Positions 9,652-24,559 of a stretch of 64,000 bases of DNA are shown here, piece by piece. Position numbers and translations under genes: made by a program. The notes under the pieces are model-generated. The model worked only from the letters and a program-made list of their open reading frames with translations, made no database searches and was not told where the DNA came from. This DNA comes from Brachypodium distachyon (lineage: Eukaryota > Streptophyta > Magnoliopsida > Poales > Poaceae): assembly GCF_000005505.3 (NCBI RefSeq), contig NC_016133.3:33938737-34002736 (forward strand). Direction: 5' to 3'. How positions within the stretch are numbered: position 1 is the first letter of the stretch; every line of letters starts with the position of its first letter.

Positions 9652-12400
9652 GCCTTGTGCTAGAGTTTTGCTTCCCTGGACCATTCGACAGATAAGTTTG
9701 GCCAAAGGGTCCAGTTGACATGAGAATCTCGCGGTGCTGTAGACACTGCAAGTCACGGAGAAAGCTGAATTTCATTCAGCAATTCTTTTGTCATCGTTTT
9801 CATTTGTTAGACAGGATTGCTGAGCTGTAGGGGCAGCAGACCCCTGAAACATGCCAACGCCGAATACACAAGCAACTATTGCAGTTTGTCATTTCTTTTC
9901 TTTGCGGTGAAAAAGGTCTTCCTTTGTGACGGAATGAAAAATTCCTTGTATCAGTAAGGCTCAATGAGCCTCAGTCTCGCAACCGTGTTAGTAGTTGTAT
10001 ATACACATTGCAATGATCTCGCTGCGTTGACTTGTATTAGTAGTTGTATATACACATTGCAAGCTCAGTAATCCATGTCATCGACAACGATTCTCGTACA
10101 GACTGGATTACGAAGTTAACCACGGAAACTCCCGCGTCCCAAACAAAGCAGCATTTTTGCATTGTTTTCTGTCATTGAAATGTTGCTAGCTAGGAGGTGG
10201 TGGATCCTCTGACGTGCTGCAGGGCCGACGTAGGCCATGTATCTGGACGACGCGTTGGCCAGCGGGTTAGTCAGCTACGCACACGTCCCCAGCCAGTGAA
10301 GCTGACTTCGATCAGTACAGCAACGAGGTCTAAGTCGCGCCTTCACACATATCGTTCTCTGCGAAGGCGACGTTGGAAGAAACGGGTAGCCGGTGATGAT
10401 GTTGGAGACCCTGAGGCCATGACCTTTCTTGGAAAAGGCGTGAGAAGAAAGTGCCTGGAAGAAGAGGAAACCGAACCGTTACTAGCTAGGTATAATCAGT
10501 TGGAGGCTGACGGATAATTTACTTTTGCAGGTGTGTTGCATACTACTATTCTACTTTCACCTCGGTTGGGTGTCAGTGTCATGGTCTGACGACGAGAAGG
10601 AATTAAGGATGTTGCTTGCGTCACCTACCAGACGCATGGTGCCTACGCCACCGCGTGGCAGACAGCGTTAATGTTAGTACCGTGGAGGCGTGGAATGGCA
10701 GCTTGCCTTGTGGTCAGGACGAGCTTAACTCGTGAGCATCAGACCGGGAGCAGACAAAAATACCATGCATTAGTTGCAATGTCCTCATCAACTTTGCATC
10801 CAGGAGGCCAGGAGCCCATCTCGCTAAGTATACTTGCACGTTGGTCTCTGGAGCCTCGAGGGTGGTGGTGGCCATTTAGCACTTGTTTGGTAATAGTTTT
10901 TTTTTGTGTGTTTTTAGGATATTATTCATTTTAATTTGAAAAAAAATAGAAATCCAGAATGGTTGTTTGGTATGGAGAGATTAGAGGGAATTATCTCTAT
11001 TTTTTCCAAAAACATCTCATTTTTTATCAATTAAAAACACTTCTCATACTTGTGTTTTAGAAAAACACTAGGGTCTTGAGGGTTTTTTTAGAGTATTTGG
11101 TGAACATCCAATCCACTTAAATAGCAAACATTAGTGACTAAAAATACACTAGTGACAAACAAAAGTCTTGTTTTTTTTCAATGGGGGCGGATATTACATG
11201 TCAGTATGTCACACACTAGGCCTTGTGTGTCATGATTTAATGTTAACTCTTTATGCTCATTTTCAGTAAAGTACTTTATTTCCATAGAGACAAAAACCAC
11301 ATTGGTTCAACTCATGACTTTTCCTGTCGGACAAAAAACACATGTTATCTCAAAACAATAGAGGTTAAATCAACCAATTCGGCAAACTTGGCCTATAATA
11401 TCCACTCTCACACCTCAGTGTTAGTCATCCCATATACCACCGGACTGCAAACTTTATTTTATTTTTCATGAAACAAGGAGCTACCCGCTTTTAATAACCA
11501 CATTCCCGTTGCCCGTTGCTTGACAATTCCTTTCAACTTTTTTTGTATCCTGCTTCTTGACAAACATCTAGGCCGGTAGAACTAGCATGTTTCACGGTTC
11601 TATTGCCACCGAATATTATACATGAAGCGCCCGCTAGTTACAGAACACGTGAAAAGAGTTAAGAATACCAAACCTAGATAACAAAAAAAAATCCGCTGCT
11701 CTCATCGTTCTAGGGCTCGAGCAGAACCGTCGTTGGAGCAAGCGGTCAGAGCAAGCCTGCGCGACAAACAGCGATGATGGGGTCATCTTCCCCTCGCGTG
11801 TTCTTGTGGCAGTAGTGGTCCACGGTAAAAAGTTTGGTAGTCGACTTTCTGACGTTTCCGCTGGATCTCAGCGTGTTCTTCTGATGATGTGAAGTCGGAG
11901 CCGTCATGCTCTTCCAGTTAGTGGCGATAATAGCGATATACTTCTGTTTGCGGTGACTACCTTCTTGGCACAAACTTTGCACATCTCACTTTCAAAGATT
12001 GACTCAGAATTAGAGTTGCCGATCACCGATATGGAGGGGTGAGTGTTTGGCTTATGCAAGCATGACAACATGCGATTGGTCTGATTGTTGCGTCGAGGGA
12101 TCGTTGTTATTCGTCCGGTTTTTCGCTAATTAATCGATATATAAAAAACACCAAAAATGCACAAATTTAAACAGATTTAAATTACTAGCAGTAAATGGAA
12201 TGGATATACGGTGGGCATTTTAACCGATGACTGAAGTACCGAACCGAAAAAAACGGGACCGAAGCCGAATAGACTGAAACCAAAAAATTCGGTGGTAAAT
12301 TCGGTTAGCAATTTAAAAAATCGAATTGACCAAGAGAAAATTTTCTCGGTTCCCAATTTTTCATTGAACCGATCGGTTCGGTTTACCCGAAGGCCCAGGC
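9652..12400. other. Intergenic region between the transporter and MAP kinase genes
   Basis: The first 350 bp or so is the transporter 3'UTR. The rest holds no convincing gene; the frame at 10197-10517 has no recognisable domain. The block 10870-11190 is AT-rich with a TTGTTTGG-type motif and could be an old MITE, but I could not pair its ends. At 12235-12390 short CCGAACCGAA/CGGTTCGG repeats recall degenerate hAT-like sequence just upstream of the MAP kinase leader. Confidence 0.45.
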
Positions 12401-12647
12401 TTATACACATTTTTACCTTCGGATTTTCTCTTCTTTTCTCCCCTGGACACCGCCCCACGCGCGCGGTCTCCGTCTCCGCCTCGGCTGGCTCCCAATCCTC
12501 GTTCCCCCGGTCGCCGCCCAAGTCAAAAAGAGGGGCGGAAGCTTCTCCACCACAGTCCCCAACCCATCAACGACTAGTCGCTGTGGAGCACCAACCCTAG
12601 CACCCAACCCGACTGTTCTCCCCCTCGCGAGCGGCGAGGAAGACGCC

Positions 12648-15653
<3,006 letters not shown>

Positions 15654-15660
15654 GAGATAA

Positions 15661-16326
15661 GGTTTGTGTGTGTTTTGTTGAAATGTTTTGTTCTTAAGAA
15701 CCAATGATCTATAGAATAATGCGTCATGGACGACTAATCTAGATCCTGACATAGTGAAGGTTTGTACTGACTTCTTATTGATATTTATCTGCAATATTTG
15801 TATGTTGAGTAGTTTAAATATTAAGAATTATGTGTCCTTTTCAAAACCAATTATCTGGTTCAATAAAAAATTTCTCTATAACTTACAGCTCGTTTGGTAG
15901 CCCTCATAGAAATGAAATCAATTTTTTGATAGGATTTCACTTGGTTGAATTTGAATTCCAGATTCAAAAATCATGTTTGTCTGCCACATGGATTTGTAGA
16001 ATGAGTTCCAAATCTAGAGAAATGATGCCTTTTAGAGAAGAATTAGGGTTAGGTATAGGTGTGATTCCATGGAATTTCAGATTGAGTTCATGTACCCAAT
16101 TCCAGGATTCCACGCCCAATGATGGGAGCCAAACAAGCTGTTAGTGTTTTGTAAAATTATATTCGCAAGGCAAGTCTTTATGTGACAGATTGTTTTCCAC
16201 AAATTCTTTCCTTCTTGCCAGTTATCTGTTGTCTTACTTCACCATTTTGAATTTCAATTGCTTTGGTTCAATATTTGCCTTCCTGCTATTCATGTTAAAT
16301 CCTGCTGTTTTTCCTTGTGAATACAG
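15661..16326 (+). other. Probable 3'UTR intron of the MAP kinase gene
   Basis: Seven bases after the stop codon a donor AAG/GTTTGT starts, and TTGTGAATACAG ends an acceptor before AACAATTTACC at 16327. A 3'UTR exon would then run to a polyadenylation signal AATAAA at 16543-16548. The intron carries a Tourist-like MITE. Because the junction is much less than 50 nt from the stop it should not trigger nonsense-mediated decay. Confidence 0.5.
15886..16140. repeat. Tourist-like (PIF/Harbinger) MITE with TTA target duplication
   Basis: Terminal inverted repeats CAGCTCGTTTGGTAGCCCTC and the complement of GGGAGCCAAACAAGCTG enclose 255 bp, with TTA at 15883-15885 and again at 16141-16143. TTA duplication is the signature of Harbinger-type elements. 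It sits in the probable 3'UTR intron of the MAP kinase gene. Confidence 0.75.
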
Positions 16327-16751
16327 AACAATTTACCAGCTGAAGGCATCGAAAATCTGTAGCTCCAGCGAAGCCAAAACTTCCATGCCTGTGCAACTAT
16401 TTATTTTGTGCCCATATATTCGGCAAATGGTCAAGGATTATGTCTTGCAGTAACAATCTTTCCTAAGGCCTCTCTAGAGAAACAGCTTCCGTACCATTTT
16501 CGGATGGCCTGCACCTGGGCTTTGTATCATACCGGTTGATTGAATAAACTCTTCTTGTGTATCTAGGCTTGTAATTTTGTGGACATTTACTTAAACATCC
16601 CATGTATATCTGAGTTTGACATCTCAAGTTGTATTATCTGGAACATGTCATTTTGCATCCTGTGACTCTTTTTGAGGATGCATCCTGTGACTCTCCATAT
16701 CGAAGTTTGTTGATTTGCTTTGGAATTCCATTCACTGGTACCAGACACGTC

Positions 16752-16778
16752 GATTGATTGATTGATTGATTGATTGAT
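16752..16778. repeat. GATT microsatellite
   Basis: About six and a half tandem GATT units, downstream of the MAP kinase polyadenylation region. The surrounding stretch 16630-17489 has no gene; a one-sided MITE end (GGATGGAGGGAGTATA) lies at about 17041. Confidence 0.85.
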
Positions 16779-17489
16779 CCATGGCTATTATTAGCCTTAC
16801 TGTACCAAGTAATGACAAACCGGAAACTGTAACAGTTTTCATGATTGCTGCTAGCTTGGCGTGAGGTCACAAATTGGCTTGACCTGTTTTCCTTTTCCTG
16901 GGCAGGAAGCGAGCTGCAGTTGTACTCCGTTTTGATTTGATACGACGGCATAGCCAGGTGGTGGAGCAAGTTCGAAGAGAAAACAAGTTCTCAAATAAGT
17001 GACTGGATTTATAAATCTATGCGAATCCACGTCACGTTTTGGGATGGAGGGAGTATATGTTGTTTCTAGAGATGCACACGTAAATGAGAGAATCTGTAGC
17101 CTGGCATTGGCATGGGTAACCCCACTTCGCTACTGAGATCTGTACGTGCGTGGAGGTGGAGCACATGAATTTGATGTGATTTGCACTAAATATTGTCATC
17201 GTTTTAACTATCTGTTACCTTTGCAGGTAAACATATCTAGCCATTGTACTCGTCGGTTTTTAAAACACAAGGTTCATAAAACATATAAGTACATCTTCGA
17301 GAGCACCTCACTGTTGACGAGTTCATCACCTATTATTAAAGAAAAAAAATCTGAAATAAACTTAGTTAAATGCGAGCAGCCATGCAATATCTAAAACTTA
17401 AACTTGGTTGAAGTAGTTTCATCAAAAGAAATCTAACCTACTGATCTAGCAGTCCGTTACACTTGGTATTTCTGTATACACAAAATGGG

Positions 17490-17608
17490 TACTCCCTCCG
17501 TGTCATAATTCTTGTCTTAAAATTGTCCAAAAATAGATGTATCTATTTCTAAAAAGCGTCTAGATACACATGTAATATTTCGACAAGAAATATGGAATGG
17601 AGGGGGTA
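17490..17608. repeat. Stowaway MITE upstream of the DeSI-like gene
   Basis: A 119-bp TA-bounded element with ends TACTCCCTCCGTGTCATAAT and ATATGGAATGGAGGGGGTA. Its interior shares the TAGATACA/TGTATCTA core of the copy at 14913. Confidence 0.8.
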
Positions 17609-18082
17609 TGTAGTAGGTCTATGTGGGTTTTGTAATGGTGTGTAATTGTGTACAGGAGTTCTGCAGCGGTGTTTTTTCTTTTTTGACATGGCAGTTGGTG
17701 TTTTCTTTCTTTATTTATTGACAGCCTTGCAATAGTTTTGTTTTTAAGTTGCCGGTTACAATTGCGAGTTGCGACGCCGCCGAGACTTGTGATTTGTGAA
17801 ACAGGAAAAGGAATGCTGGTATCCGGGGCCATATCGTCAGTGACCGTAGCTCCAAAGTTTCCCGATCCCATCGCCGATAAGAATATCGGGAGTCATTCGG
17901 GACCAAACCGAGGGAGGACGTGACCACCTGCAAAGCAACCACCCACGCGCCGTCGATTCATTCGATCCCTCTCCCCGCTTCAACCCGACCTCTCCGCCTC
18001 CTCCTGCGCCGCCGCCGCCGCCGCTGCCGCTGACGGAGAGGGAGGGGGAGCGGGACGGGGAGGGGCTGCCGTCGTCGATGAG

Positions 18083-20413
18083 ATGAAGGAGGTGGTGCTC
18101 CACGTGTACGACGTGACCAACAGCGATTCCGAGAAGACCAACAACACCATCCTCCAGATCAACCGCATCTTCAAGGACCGCATCGGCCTCGGCGGCATCT
18201 TCCACAGCGCCGTGCAGGTCCTCCTCCCCCCCGCTCGCCTGGATCCCGGCGACCCATTGCCTGTTTGCTTTTCCCCTTGCTCCAGATCCCTAATTTGTTT
18301 TGCCCCGATCTGTTTCGTGCAGGTCTATGGCGAGGAGGAGTGGTCGTTCGGGTTCTGCGAGAACGGCAGCGGCGTGTTCAGCTGCCCCATCAGCAAGAAC
18401 CCCATGTACACCTACCGCGAGCGCATCGTCCTCGGCGAGACAGAGTGTACCATCGCCACCGTGAACCGGATCCTGCGCGAGCTCAGCCGCGAGTGGCCGG
18501 GGCACTCTTACGACCTCCTCTCTAGGAACTGCAACCATTTCTGCGACGTGCTCTGCGACAGGCTCGGCGTCCCCAAGCTCCCAGGTAAGGAAGGGGGTGA
18601 TACATGCGGCTTTGTTCTTCTGATTAGCCACTGGACTTGCAATAAGGATATTTTGTGGAATGTAAATCTGGCCCCTAATCTGGATGGGTGAATCTCAACA
18701 TTGCTGATATGGAGCGGAGGATTCCAGTTTAGTTACAGAAGTTAGACTGGCTAGAAAAAACCTGAAACTAGCCTGACTAGGGAAATAAACTGAAGGTGGA
18801 CACTAGTCAAAGCCTAGAACATACAGTTTGGTGTTGTTGCTACACTTCTAGCAAGGATTGGTGATGTTCAAGGGTGGTGGTGTCGATTAAGCTGAAGGGA
18901 TTGCTTTAGCTTGGTGTTAATTGTCTCAGTAGGAGAAGGGATGTAGCTGGAGGGTAGGCTATAGGGAGTTTTTTAGCTATCACTTGAAGGTGTTAATTGA
19001 CTTAGAAGTAGAAGGGATTCACCTGAAGTAGATCGGAGTGGTGCCAATGCCATCGGCCTCATGGGCCCATGATGAGCTACCTATCTTGAGCTCCAAGTGT
19101 ATATTAGCTTGTATACCTTGTAACTTGTAAGTATGGTAATTAGAGGTTTGATGATTCTGGAGCTGGGGAATGATGGTAAGTCGCGATAGGTTTCTTTCAC
19201 CATTCGGTGATGAAGGGTTAGAAGCACCCCACTTACATGTACCAGTGGAGTCAATTTTGCTAAGGTGGGTGGTTCTAGTTTGAGCTCAACTTAAATCACT
19301 CTTGAGGCAAGTATGGAAATTTGAAAGATAAGCTGGTATTCCCTTACACCCGAAGCTTTAGTGTAAGATGAGTTGTATGAAGATCTCTAGGATAAGATGA
19401 TTACTGTGTAAAAACTATATAGCTAGAAGTAGAACTGATTAGTTAATTTCAGTAAGCTTGATTTATGCACGGAATTTTAAGCTGGGCCAGATATGCCCCA
19501 AAGGTGATGGTAGATGTTCATTTTTGTCTGGCTAACCTTGTATATTAAACTTGCAGGGTGGGTTAATCGTTTTGCCAATGCCGGCGATACTGCTGTCGTG
19601 GTTGCTGAGAACACAGCAGTTAAGGTGAGCAATCCTCTTTTGGTTTTCTGATACAAAGCAGCTGTATTCTGAGTAACTGTTTTCTGAGTGCTCGATAAGT
19701 TTACCTCGTCGATGTGTTGTATTTGTATATATATTTCACAACAGCATTTCAGTAAAGCACTACATCATTCACAATGTGTAAGGAAGTTTAATGGCATATC
19801 GACTGGAAATATCTGATTTATTCCAAATATATACTACGAACCAATACATGTTGGTGATAGATGTAAGGAAGTTTAATGGATTTAACAGAAGACAATTCCT
19901 AGTTCTGTGCCTCCTCTTGTATGCTATGTTTATGCCATGTCCATCTTGGATGCTCGAGTAATCTAATCATACAATGTTTATTTATTTCCAAATATTATGA
20001 ACTGTTTTTCAGTTGAACAAAAAATTATGTTGTAATGCTCTGTCTGTTTGGTTCTCATAATTTTTGTTTCCCTAATGTTGGTTACTTTTCCTGTTCATTA
20101 TGATTCAATGCTCACATATGTTGCATTGTTGTAACTTTGTGTATTGCAGTTCAGGCAAGCTAAAACAGAAATTGTCAATGCTAGTAGAGTAGCATATAGA
20201 TTTATGGCAGGCCTGACTTCAAAAAACCAAGCTTCGCCAGAGTCCTCGGGTGACCAAAATAGAGGTGGCCCAACTTTCCAGGGAACTTGGTTCAAGAATG
20301 TTGTTTCAGCTGGCGCGAAGCCATCTTCGAGTGGATCAACTCCCTCGCAGGAAGTTGATGATGTATCCCCCTTGCAGCACCAAAAATCAGCAGAGCAATC
20401 GACACGGTTGTAG
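18083..20413 (+). CDS. PPPDE-domain protease, DeSI-like
   Basis: Four exons: 18083-18217, 18323-18584, 19557-19624 and 20150-20413, giving 242 residues. PPPDE proteins are papain-fold cysteine proteases; animal DeSI enzymes remove SUMO and related plant proteins are called desumoylating isopeptidases, though the substrate of this one is unknown. The catalytic pair is visible: His41 in GIFHSAV and Cys115 in RNCNHFCD. The fold also shows VLHVYDVT at the start and GPI-free, soluble sequence throughout. After residue about 150 a Ser/Gly/Gln-rich tail of low complexity follows, as in plant members. Intron 1 is 105 nt and contains no stop in the reading frame, so retention would insert 35 residues. 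The gene converges on the SPARK gene. Confidence 0.88.
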
Positions 20414-21390
20414 CTGCAGTGTCGGCAGATCTATCAGCCGTGAGTTGAATCTGTAGTGTAACATTAGCCCACATTTGTTCAAAAACAGTGTCATGTTTAT
20501 TCATACATGAATCTGTGTTCTACCTTGCACCTGGAAACATGAAATGTTGAAAACACTTATCTAGCTTGACAAGTTCCCTAACCAGTCAACTCTTGAAAGT
20601 ACCTAGTGCCTGGCACCTTGCAAAACTCTGACATTTGGATGCAGTTGCTTTGAGGGCATTCAAAAAGTAGCTTATGGAATGCATGCCAACTGACATTATA
20701 TCATTGCCTTTATTTTCATCACGAGCAGCAGCAGGCAACCCATGCCGAAGAATTGGCATTTGTTGTATCGGAGCCCTATTGGAGTGGATTATCTCGACAC
20801 TTTCTTTTTCACGGATATCTTGATACTTATTTGGTGTATTATGCATGATTTAATCAGTATTTAGTTTCAGGTTCAGCAGCACTTGCATAAAAACTTGGTA
20901 AAAGAACTGGAGATCCATAGTTAGTTGACAAGTTACCAAGCTACAAGGGCACAAACCTGACAACTTACAAGTTTAGGTTTTATTTCAGTAGGTTTATGTA
21001 AAATTTGAGTAAAGAACTGAAGATCAATAGGTTCGGTAGTTGAAAAGTTGACATAATTCTGACAGCTGCACAGTATGATCCCAAGTATTGACAGCCACAT
21101 GGATTCGTTTCATCTGACCGATGGCTCACTGAATTACGAATGGCAATCTGTAGAATACTAGTGCCCAGGCAAAATCTAGAAATTTTACTTTCAGAGTTCA
21201 GGTCTCAAAAGGTACAACAGTCCTCTCTAGCACATACATGACAATGCTACCCACTGGACAAAATGGAGCAGAAAAGGGAAAGGCTCATTTACAAGAATGC
21301 AATGTAATTTAATTTACAGCGTGGGCCTGCACAGCGGGGAAAATTACAAACAGGGTAAGATGCTCCTGGCTCGCTACATTAAGCGTTTTC
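20414..21390. other. Gap between convergent genes
   Basis: Holds the 3'UTRs of the DeSI-like gene (plus) and the SPARK gene (minus). No further ORF, RNA gene or repeat was recognised. Confidence 0.5.
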
Positions 21391-24022
21391 TCAGATAGAG
21401 ATGATCGTGGTGAAGAGCAGAAGTGGCAGGAAAATCCCAATTCCAGTTCTGGAGATACCTACTCATAACAATATCAAATCAATTTGCGAGCAAGATATTG
21501 GAAAAAGGAACTAACAGACCCTAACATTGTACTAGCGAGAAAATGTTAAATGTTAAGTACCTGAGCTTCCCGATAAGGGTGAGACTGGCAATGCAGGCAA
21601 TGACATTTCTGAAACCAACAGAGAAAAAGGCCAATTTAGTGAAAATCATGAGATAGATGATTTGGTTACGTCTTGCATGTTATTTCTGTCTCAAAAGGAA
21701 ACAAACATTTCTCACCTGGTGCACAAAGCGACAAGGATTGAAGAGACGACGAGGATGGCCATGGTGCTGCAATGTTGTCACTCAGATCACACGTAAAGCT
21801 AATGCCAGTAATGTTGTCGAATACAATGTCTGTCGGTAAGCTCCGAAGTAGACAACCTTCAAAGAGGAATAGCGAATTTAGCATGGAACTACATATATGG
21901 AGATCTATGGATGAACCAGATAAACATGATTAAACAAAACTAACCTTGTTGCCCAAAAGCTATTCCAATTTGACACATGGCACCAAGAAATATAGACAAT
22001 GTTATTAGGTATTCCAATATGATGCAAATATTGAAGGTAAAGTCCTCATGTCTTATGTGCATCATACCTTGCAGGCTGAAATCTTTTAAGTCAATATCAC
22101 ATAGCCCATAAATATCATTCCCCACACCAGCTTTCTGTAGCATTGATCCAAACATTGTTGCACAGTTAATTGCTTGCAAATTCGTGACAAATAGTTGCTT
22201 CTGCCTAGTTGCAATGTAAGAATGCAATGCTGCACAACATGATGGCCTTGGAGACGATGCATTGCCGCATGCCTTAACGACTGAGGAAGGATCATCAAAT
22301 TCCAGTGGACAAACTACATGATTAAGACAAGAGTCGGATAATCCATTAGATGCCATGCATTATTATTATGATAACAATGATATCACTAAGCACACCCGGT
22401 AGGGATGACGCGAGGGAAAGATTGTAAAAAAACGTTGTTTTAATTTAAGCATGATGATATTTGTGAAATCTCGGTGTCCCAGACAACCAAGCAAGGAGTT
22501 ACCATCAGCCAAAAATACCCAAGGTAGTCAAAAGAACATGTGACATTACATACCTTTGTTCACCTTGCAACCAGATAATACTCTGAAAGCAGTATTCACC
22601 ACTTCTGAAGAAAGCTTCATAGATAAGTAGGAGTGAACTACCCCTTTACAATCACTAACAACATTAATCCCGGTAGCACTTCCAGGTATGCTAGAACTTC
22701 CAAACATGCTTGCCCCGCCTGTGGATAGATGAACCGCTGCTTCCACTATTGCTGGCTGGCAAGCTGGCCTACAACACTCTTTCAGTGGGTCAACGCTGCT
22801 GCATGCATCTAGGAGCTTGCTGGCGTTAACTATTCTCTCAAATGAGCTAACATCATTCACAGGGCAAGAAGCATCAGTAAGATTTGTTGGCCTAAGGGTA
22901 CATAGCTCAGGGATGTTGGTGTTTGCCCCTTTACTTGCAAGTATGCTCATAATGTCAGAGAAACATGCATTCGCTGATGCTTGGTTGAGAACAAGCGTAT
23001 TGTTTCCACCACCATATGCAGCTTGGAAAATATTCATCAAGCTATTAACTTGGGGACAACATATAACATCAGCAACTAGTGGTGCTAAAGGAACGGTGCA
23101 ATCGGATGCTGTCTTGCCCATAATATGAGAGAGCTCAGAAAAGTTCACATGGCATTTTCCAGTCAAGATCGGATCATAGGACGTATAGTTTGGATACATT
23201 GGTGACACTGGCTCAGCTGGGTTAGCATTGTGTGGAAGAACGGATGGAGAAATCTCTATTGGATCAAACAGACCAATAGGTGGATCAGACAGAAGGAACT
23301 TATCTTCCGGTTTGAGGGTTGTCTTCTGAGACAGAACATGCTGACTGCCACAAAGCCAAACCACAAACAGCAGAGAACAACAATACACTGCACCTGCAAT
23401 GCAATGTTACTTTAGCATAGCTCTAGACACGAAGATCACAGAATGCACTTTACATATGGGTATTTCACTAACAGAGCGCATAAATTTACACATAATGTGC
23501 ATCTCCTTTAACAGCTAGCTCTCAGTTGTTCAGTTCATTACCTAGGATCTCTAGTATCATGGTCAAGATTACAATGGTTTAATGACTGGGAATAGTTGTC
23601 GAGTTCTTAGTATCATGTGGACTTTTGGAATCCAAAACAAAACATTGCATTGGTGTGAAGGAAAGTCGAAACTACAACTATTTATTCATTTTCATATGTA
23701 TAACTGTGTTGACATGCAAACATTGGAAGTACACATACCACATGCCTATGCGACAGCTTAGTGCTTATAAGTTATAACGGCATACACTGGGAACTTAGGT
23801 GAGGCACTCATATGCAGAACTTATAAATTCCTTAAAAAGATTCAGCATTCAGTATTAAGAACTGGAGGTTAACATTTCCTATATGATATTCTAAAATAAC
23901 TCAAATGAAATTTACTGTGTGATTATATTTATATATGCATAAAGCCAACAAATCGTGCACACAACATAAAAGGCGGAAAGACACTCACCGTGCCGACAAG
24001 AACCAGAGCTGGAACTCTCCAT
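21391..24022 (-). CDS. SPARK-domain GPI-anchored protein, At1g61900-like
   Basis: Seven coding exons, read on the minus strand: 24022-23989, 23393-22554, 22313-22068, 21959-21945 (15 nt), 21856-21716, 21608-21561 and 21458-21391. All joins keep frame, giving 463 residues. An N-terminal signal segment (YCCSLLFVVWLCG, about 15-27) is followed by a Cys-rich SPARK region (DCTVPLAPLVADVICCPQ), many NxS/T sites, a second Cys-rich part with SCCAAL, the block ISFTCDLSDNIAAPWPS, and a hydrophobic tail (GIFLPLLLFTTIISI) after small residues, as needed for a GPI anchor. It should sit on the outer plasma membrane; the molecular role of the family is not established. The start ATG was chosen because it alone joins in frame to the signal peptide exon. 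5'UTR sequence lies around 24023-24500. Confidence 0.85.
21945..21959 (-). other. 15-nt microexon of the SPARK gene
   Basis: Flanked by GAATAG on the 5' side and a GTTAGT donor on the 3' side. It encodes AFGQQ with split codons and links DLKDFSLQ to GCLLRSLPTD without shifting the frame. Skipping it would delete five residues in frame. Confidence 0.7.
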
Positions 24023-24559
24023 TTACTTTAAGCTGAAGACACAAGTGCAAGCATGAGGCTCTGCGCACAAGGTCCTCAGTTCCAGCAAAAGTTGAAGTGC
24101 AGTACTTCGAATCGCAGGAGCATTGGAGGCAGTAGCGCTGCGCCAAACAAACAGGATTAAAGCAAGGCAAAGCTACTTCCATTCCCTTGTTTCAACCAAA
24201 AAGAGTCGGTAAATGCATACATTAGTCGCAGATTTGCTGTGCTGGTGACCGGCAGACACTACAACTACATCAAAAGCGCGTCGTCTCAAGTGCTCTAGCA
24301 GGCGCCTCACCTCGGTATCCCGCCGGAATCACTGGATCTGAAAGCGCAGACGACCTCGACGCCGAGTCCGCCGGAGGCGAGCGGGTTAGGGTCCCACCTC
24401 CCACGGCGCTGCGCGTGCCAGCGGCGAGGGGTGGAGCGGGCGGAGAGCGACTGCGCCGAGCTGGAGGGGGATTAGGGTTGGCGAGCTGCAGCAGGGAGTG
24501 TGAGCTGGTGGCTGGTGCGTGCGTGTGTCAGTGCGTGCGTGGATACACGGTGAAGGGGA

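Noticed and set aside
10197..10517. 106-aa plus-strand frame in the gap before the MAP kinase gene
   Set aside because: No motif, no splice context and no similarity that I recognise.
10870..11190. Possible MITE with TTGTTTGG text
   Set aside because: The putative ends do not pair well and no target duplication could be found.
18056..18082. Earlier in-frame start for the DeSI-like gene
   Set aside because: The GC-rich sequence before 18083 lacks an in-frame ATG, and the family starts close to the VLHVYDV strand.
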